37,706 nucleotides of DNA. Origin: an uncultured Bacteroidales bacterium (GTDB lineage: Bacteria > Bacteroidota > Bacteroidia > Bacteroidales > Paludibacteraceae). The stretch covers positions 1 to 37,706 of the forward strand of contig CACWNR010000018.1 of NCBI GenBank assembly GCA_902762355.1, in the 5' to 3' direction. The position numbers and the translations under genes are program-made. Shown piece by piece: positions 35,286-37,706 of the stretch; the stretch's first letter is position 1; every line of letters starts with the position of its first letter. Under the pieces are notes generated by a model. The model did not search any database. It had not been told where the DNA came from and saw only the letters and a program-made list of their open reading frames with translations.

Positions 35286-35390
35286 ATGGCAGACGAAACG
35301 AAAAATACCTCCCTCATTCCGGACTTGACGGATGCCGAGGAGATGCGCAAGGCGATCATCGCCAGCGAGATTTTGAATCGAAAATATTAA
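35286..35390 (+). CDS. Small 34-residue acidic protein
   Basis: ATG 35286 to TAA 35388-35390 encodes 34 residues: a polar N-terminus (MADETKNTSLIPDLTDAEEM) and a helical C-terminus ending RKAIIASEILNRKY. Its composition and codon use are like a real gene. It lies directly behind a good promoter and 14 bases before greA, and I know of similar EILNRKY-type endings in small Bacteroidetes proteins, though this cannot be checked here. It has no membrane segment or signal. The amphipathic helix could bind a protein partner, possibly RNA polymerase given greA next to it, which is only a guess. Confidence 0.6.
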   Translation: MADETKNTSLIPDLTDAEEMRKAIIASEILNRKY

Positions 35391-35404
35391 ATACAAGATA
35401 AGAA

Positions 35405-35872
35405 ATGGCAGTAACGTACATGACCGAAGAAGGTCTGAAGAAATTGAAAGAGGAGATTCAGCAGTTGGAGACTGTTGAGCGCCCACGTATCATTGCCGCG
35501 ATTGCAGAGGCACGTGAGAAAGGCGATTTGAGTGAGAACGCGGAGTATGACGCCGCAAAAGAGGCGCAAGGCGCTTTGGAAACCAAGATCGCCGTACTGA
35601 AAGCACGTCTGGCTGAGGCACGCGTATTGGATGCTTCGGACATCAAAACCGATGAGGTGCAGATCCTGACCAAAGTGCGCGTACGCATGGCAAACGGAAT
35701 GGAGAAACTCTTCCATCTCGTTACCGAAGGCGAAGCGAACCTCGCAGAGGGTAAGATCTCTGTCTCCACCCCGATCGCAAAAGGCCTGATGGGTAAGAAA
35801 GTAGGCGAAAAGGCACAGATCCAGGTGCCCGCCGGTACATTGGAAATGGAAGTATTGGAGATTTCGTTATGA
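35405..35872 (+). CDS. greA: Transcription elongation factor GreA
   Basis: GreA enters the RNA polymerase secondary channel and stimulates cleavage of backtracked transcripts. The 155 residues include the N-terminal coiled coil (about 1-75) with the tip motif GDLSENAEYDAAKE. Asp41 and Glu44 occupy the positions of the catalytic acids of E. coli GreA. A C-terminal FKBP-like domain follows (ISVSTPIAKGLMGKKVGEKA). It shares four bases (ATGA) with the HIT gene and probably belongs to the unit started at 35159. Confidence 0.97.
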   Translation: MAVTYMTEEGLKKLKEEIQQLETVERPRIIAAIAEAREKGDLSENAEYDAAKEAQGALETKIAVLKARLAEARVLDASDIKTDEVQILTKVRVRMANGMEKLFHLVTEGEANLAEGKISVSTPIAKGLMGKKVGEKAQIQVPAGTLEMEVLEISL

Positions 35873-36276
35873 CACTCTTTACACGCATCATCAAGGGAGA
35901 GATCCCGAGTTACAAAGTAGCCGAGGACGATAAGCACTACGCTTTCCTCGACATCAACCCGCTGGTCAAGGGCCATACGCTCGTCATCCCTAAGTTGGCA
36001 GAGCCGGAGGCAGATTATATCTTCGACCTCACGGACGAGCAACTGCAAGGCTTGATCACCTTCGCCAAGAAAGTAGCGCAAGGCATCAAAGCCGCAACGG
36101 GTTGCAAACGCGTGGGTGTAGCCGTGTTGGGTATGGAGGTTAATCACGTACATATCCACCTCGTTCCGATGAACCACGAGAAGGATATGCTCTTCACGAA
36201 TCCCAAACTCTCACTGCCCGCCGAAGAGATGGCGATCATAGCCAACTCGATTGCAGAAGCGATCGAGAAGTTGTAA
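35869..36276 (+). CDS. HIT-family nucleotide hydrolase
   Basis: This 135-residue histidine-triad protein has the active-site line NHVHIHLVP with His93, His95 and His97. It also has the family start (TLFTRIIKGEIPSYKVAED, FLDINPLVKGHTLVIPK). Bacterial HIT proteins of the HinT/Fhit-like branch hydrolyse nucleoside phosphoramidates or dinucleotides; the substrate here is unknown. The gene overlaps greA by four bases. Its stop is only 17 bases from the left end of the insertion sequence, so any native terminator or downstream gene has been displaced. Confidence 0.95.
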   Translation: MTLFTRIIKGEIPSYKVAEDDKHYAFLDINPLVKGHTLVIPKLAEPEADYIFDLTDEQLQGLITFAKKVAQGIKAATGCKRVGVAVLGMEVNHVHIHLVPMNHEKDMLFTNPKLSLPAEEMAIIANSIAEAIEKL

Positions 36277-36293
36277 AAAAGAAAGTCCGCAAT

Positions 36294-36320
36294 TGAGGTG
36301 ACCCCAAAAAGTTGGACGGA
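36294..36320 (+). repeat. IS left terminal inverted repeat
   Basis: The end begins TGAGGTGACCCCAAAAAGTT at 36294 and matches the right end in the CCCCAAAA-GTTG-AC core. The matching ends differ by a few bases and one shifted position, as is usual for IS150-group elements. This is the end distal to the orfA start. Confidence 0.75.
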
Positions 36321-36406
36321 TTATTAAATCTATTTGACTTGATCTTGAAAGTGAGTTCGGTATTGTACCGGGCTCATTTTCAATTTTAGTTTGATACGTT
36401 CGTTGT

Positions 36407-37117
36407 TTACTCTTTCAGCGCTACCTTAAAGTCATTAATGTTCTCCCACCGGTTATTATAGAGCAGCTCGTTCTTCATCAGACCGAAAAAGTTCTCCATA
36501 ACTGAGTTATCCAGACAATTACCTTTACGGGACATACTTTGCGTAATCCCATGTTCCTTTAACAGATACTGGTAGCATGTATGCTGATAGTGCCAGCCTT
36601 GATCCGAGTGCATAATCAGACCATTAGTATGCGGATGTTTACGGAACGCTTTCTGCAACATATCCACTACCATCTTTAGATCCGGACGATCAGAGATTAC
36701 ATAACTAATAACCTCTCCGTTCCACATGTCCAGTATTGGCGATATATAGCATTTCTTACCTCCTATATCCACCTGCGAGACATCTGTAGTCCACTTGCGA
36801 TTAGGCGCATCTGTAGCAAAATCACGTTTCAAGACATTAGGCGCAATTTTACCTACTTCTCCTTTGTAAGAGTGGTAATGCAACTTAGGTTTCCGGGCAT
36901 ATAAACCCATTTCTGCCATGAGCTTAGCTACTGTCTTGTGGTTTACCACTATGCCTTCCGCACGTAATTGCTGGTATACCCGTCGGTACCCGTAACGCTC
37001 CTTATTCCTATTAAATATACGTATTATATCCTTGCGTATTTGCGCATACTTGTCCTCTCTCGGACGGATATTATAATAATACGTAGTACGAGCCATCCCC
37101 TTGATTCCAAGGAGCAA
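36407..37117 (-). CDS. IS3-family transposase OrfB, frameshifted near its C-terminus
   Basis: The 236-residue catalytic half has the IS3 HTH_21-like start (RYGYRRVYQQLRAEGIVVNH) and an rve integrase core with WTTDVSQVD, MHSDQGWHYQH and LDNSVMENFFGLMKNEL, which supply the DDE triad. The frame stops after FKVALKE. The expected family ending NNERIKLKLKMSPVQYR is found immediately afterwards in another frame (36330-36405), ending in TAG. Loss of about 13 bases at this point would explain both the shift and the missing residues that normally precede NNER. All catalytic residues precede the break, but the copy is probably impaired. It is normally made as an OrfAB fusion by -1 frameshifting. Confidence 0.88.
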   Translation of the reverse strand: MLLGIKGMARTTYYYNIRPREDKYAQIRKDIIRIFNRNKERYGYRRVYQQLRAEGIVVNHKTVAKLMAEMGLYARKPKLHYHSYKGEVGKIAPNVLKRDFATDAPNRKWTTDVSQVDIGGKKCYISPILDMWNGEVISYVISDRPDLKMVVDMLQKAFRKHPHTNGLIMHSDQGWHYQHTCYQYLLKEHGITQSMSRKGNCLDNSVMENFFGLMKNELLYNNRWENINDFKVALKE

Positions 37118-37137
37118 ATCAAGGCTATGTTCGGGCT

Positions 37138-37659
37138 TTAATGTTTGGATGGCTTGCGCCCAATCTCGAGTAGACGCTTCTCCTTTTCTTCCATTAAAGC
37201 CCTCACTTTTTTTAGCAATGCAACCTCAGCACGCAAATACTCATTTTCGTAGCGCAGACGCTCTAACTTCTGCGGTTCTTTCTTCTTTGGACGTCCCATA
37301 CCTTTACGACCTGTTCCTTGTGGCTTTATAGCGCGCAGAGCCTCATATCCGCCTTGTCTGTAGATACGCGTCCAGCGGGATACTGCTGCTTGAGAAACAT
37401 GATACTTTGCGCAAACTCGGTGCAAAGGTACATGTTTTTCTGCATATTCGCAAACAATTTTGCATTTTTCTTCCAAATTTGCATGTTTGTTTGGTCGTTT
37501 TTGCAAACCTGCTATGCCATTTTGGCGATAGCGCTCTAACCATTCTGACACATAATGCTCTTCTATTCCAAGCATACGACCTACACCCCTGGGTGCATAA
37601 CCTTCTAAACATTTTTGTACAGCTAATAGCCGCTCTTCATAAGGATGTTTCTTATACAT
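37138..37659 (-). CDS. IS3-family OrfA, DNA-binding half of the transposase
   Basis: The 173 residues contain two helix-turn-helix regions (GVGRMLGIEEHYVSEWLERY near 25-45 and VCAKYHVSQAAVSRWTRIYR near 82-101). A basic segment KGMGRPKKKE follows, then a leucine-zipper coiled coil (LERLRYENEYLRAEVALLKK). This is the usual OrfA architecture for binding the IS ends. The A7 run within the zipper codons is the likely frameshift site that fuses it to OrfB. Its start lies 7 bases downstream of a strong hairpin at the IS end. Confidence 0.9.
   Translation of the reverse strand: MYKKHPYEERLLAVQKCLEGYAPRGVGRMLGIEEHYVSEWLERYRQNGIAGLQKRPNKHANLEEKCKIVCEYAEKHVPLHRVCAKYHVSQAAVSRWTRIYRQGGYEALRAIKPQGTGRKGMGRPKKKEPQKLERLRYENEYLRAEVALLKKVRALMEEKEKRLLEIGRKPSKH
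37207..37213 (-). other. Programmed -1 frameshift site in the IS
   Basis: On the minus strand the codons CTA AAA AAA GTG contain seven A residues, a classic A-AAA-AAR-type slippery site. A -1 shift here leads directly into an open frame that reads SEGFNGRKGEASTRDWAQAI and then LKPEHSLDLLLGIKGMAR, joining OrfB without a stop. This is the standard IS3 mechanism for making OrfAB. Confidence 0.75.
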
Positions 37660-37665
37660 ATAACA

Positions 37666-37699
37666 AACCCCAAAAGTTTTGTGTTCAACTTTTGGGGTT
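37666..37699 (-). repeat. Perfect 13-bp hairpin at the IS right end
   Basis: AACCCCAAAAGTT (37666-37678) and AACTTTTGGGGTT (37687-37699) are perfect inverted repeats around an 8-base loop. The outer arm is the terminal inverted repeat itself and the inner arm is a second copy. In a transcript entering from outside, the hairpin would form just before the orfA start codon (37659) and could hide its ribosome-binding site, a known protective device in some insertion sequences. Confidence 0.7.
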
Positions 37700-37706
37700 C
37701 ATTACA

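Larger units (their letters stand above)
36294..37706 (-). mobile_element. IS3-family insertion sequence, IS150-like ends
   Basis: The 1413-bp element is bounded by imperfect inverted repeats with TG/CA tips and a shared core like TGACCCCAAAAAGTTGGAC. It carries orfA and orfB in the typical IS3 layout, with orfB in the -1 frame. The right outer end coincides with the last base of the window, so its target duplication cannot be checked. The left end is 17 bases past the HIT stop. Both genes run on the minus strand, against the neighbouring genes. Confidence 0.85.

Overview
The window looks like a chromosomal segment of a Bacteroidales bacterium. Promoters match the Bacteroidetes form (TTTG, about 20 nt, TAnnTTTG). 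There is a type IX secretion (T9SS) lipoprotein of the PorW/SprE family, a T9SS type-A-like C-terminal sorting domain, a RhuM-family gene, and giant secreted proteins with Listeria-Bacteroides (InlB-type) repeats. Genus cannot be told from the sequence. The right edge coincides with the outer end of an IS3-family element, so the window probably ends at a repeat-induced contig break.

Layout. (1) 1-1064 is debris: a possible gene tail, an inverted-repeat element, a promoter/leader, and a truncated adhesin 5' end joined to the tail of an unrelated gene. (2) 1089-2761 is a hipBA toxin-antitoxin pair on the minus strand with its own promoter and a palindromic operator candidate. (3) 2873-19391 is the first plus-strand surface unit: a promoter with a hairpin leader resembling the one before the truncated adhesin, a rhuM gene, a 4217-residue T9SS-type surface protein, a double-membrane-segment protein with a PIGD tail, and a secreted repeat protein. 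(4) 19432-33606 is a second compact unit with a related leader: two secreted proteins sharing the short C-terminal motif of the giant protein, a 1984-residue protein with about ten PPC-like repeats and a canonical-looking sorting domain, an outer-membrane barrel with a coiled coil, then tsaB and porW with overlapping or nearly abutting ends. (5) 33607-36276 is housekeeping: tRNA-Pro(GGG), miaB, a 34-residue small protein behind a structured leader, greA and a HIT hydrolase. (6) 36294-37706 is an IS3-family element with a programmed -1 frameshift site and a damaged orfB end.

Working together: regions 3 and 4 read as a cell-surface apparatus. Several proteins carry signal peptides and T9SS-like C-termini, one is an outer-membrane barrel, and the T9SS component PorW is translated from the same unit as its likely cargo. 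The most unusual pattern is a set of seven-base repeats inside genes: four-plus copies in the porW signal peptide, five in tsaB, three degenerate ones in miaB and three near the 3' end of the giant gene. The porW tract could switch that gene on and off by slippage.
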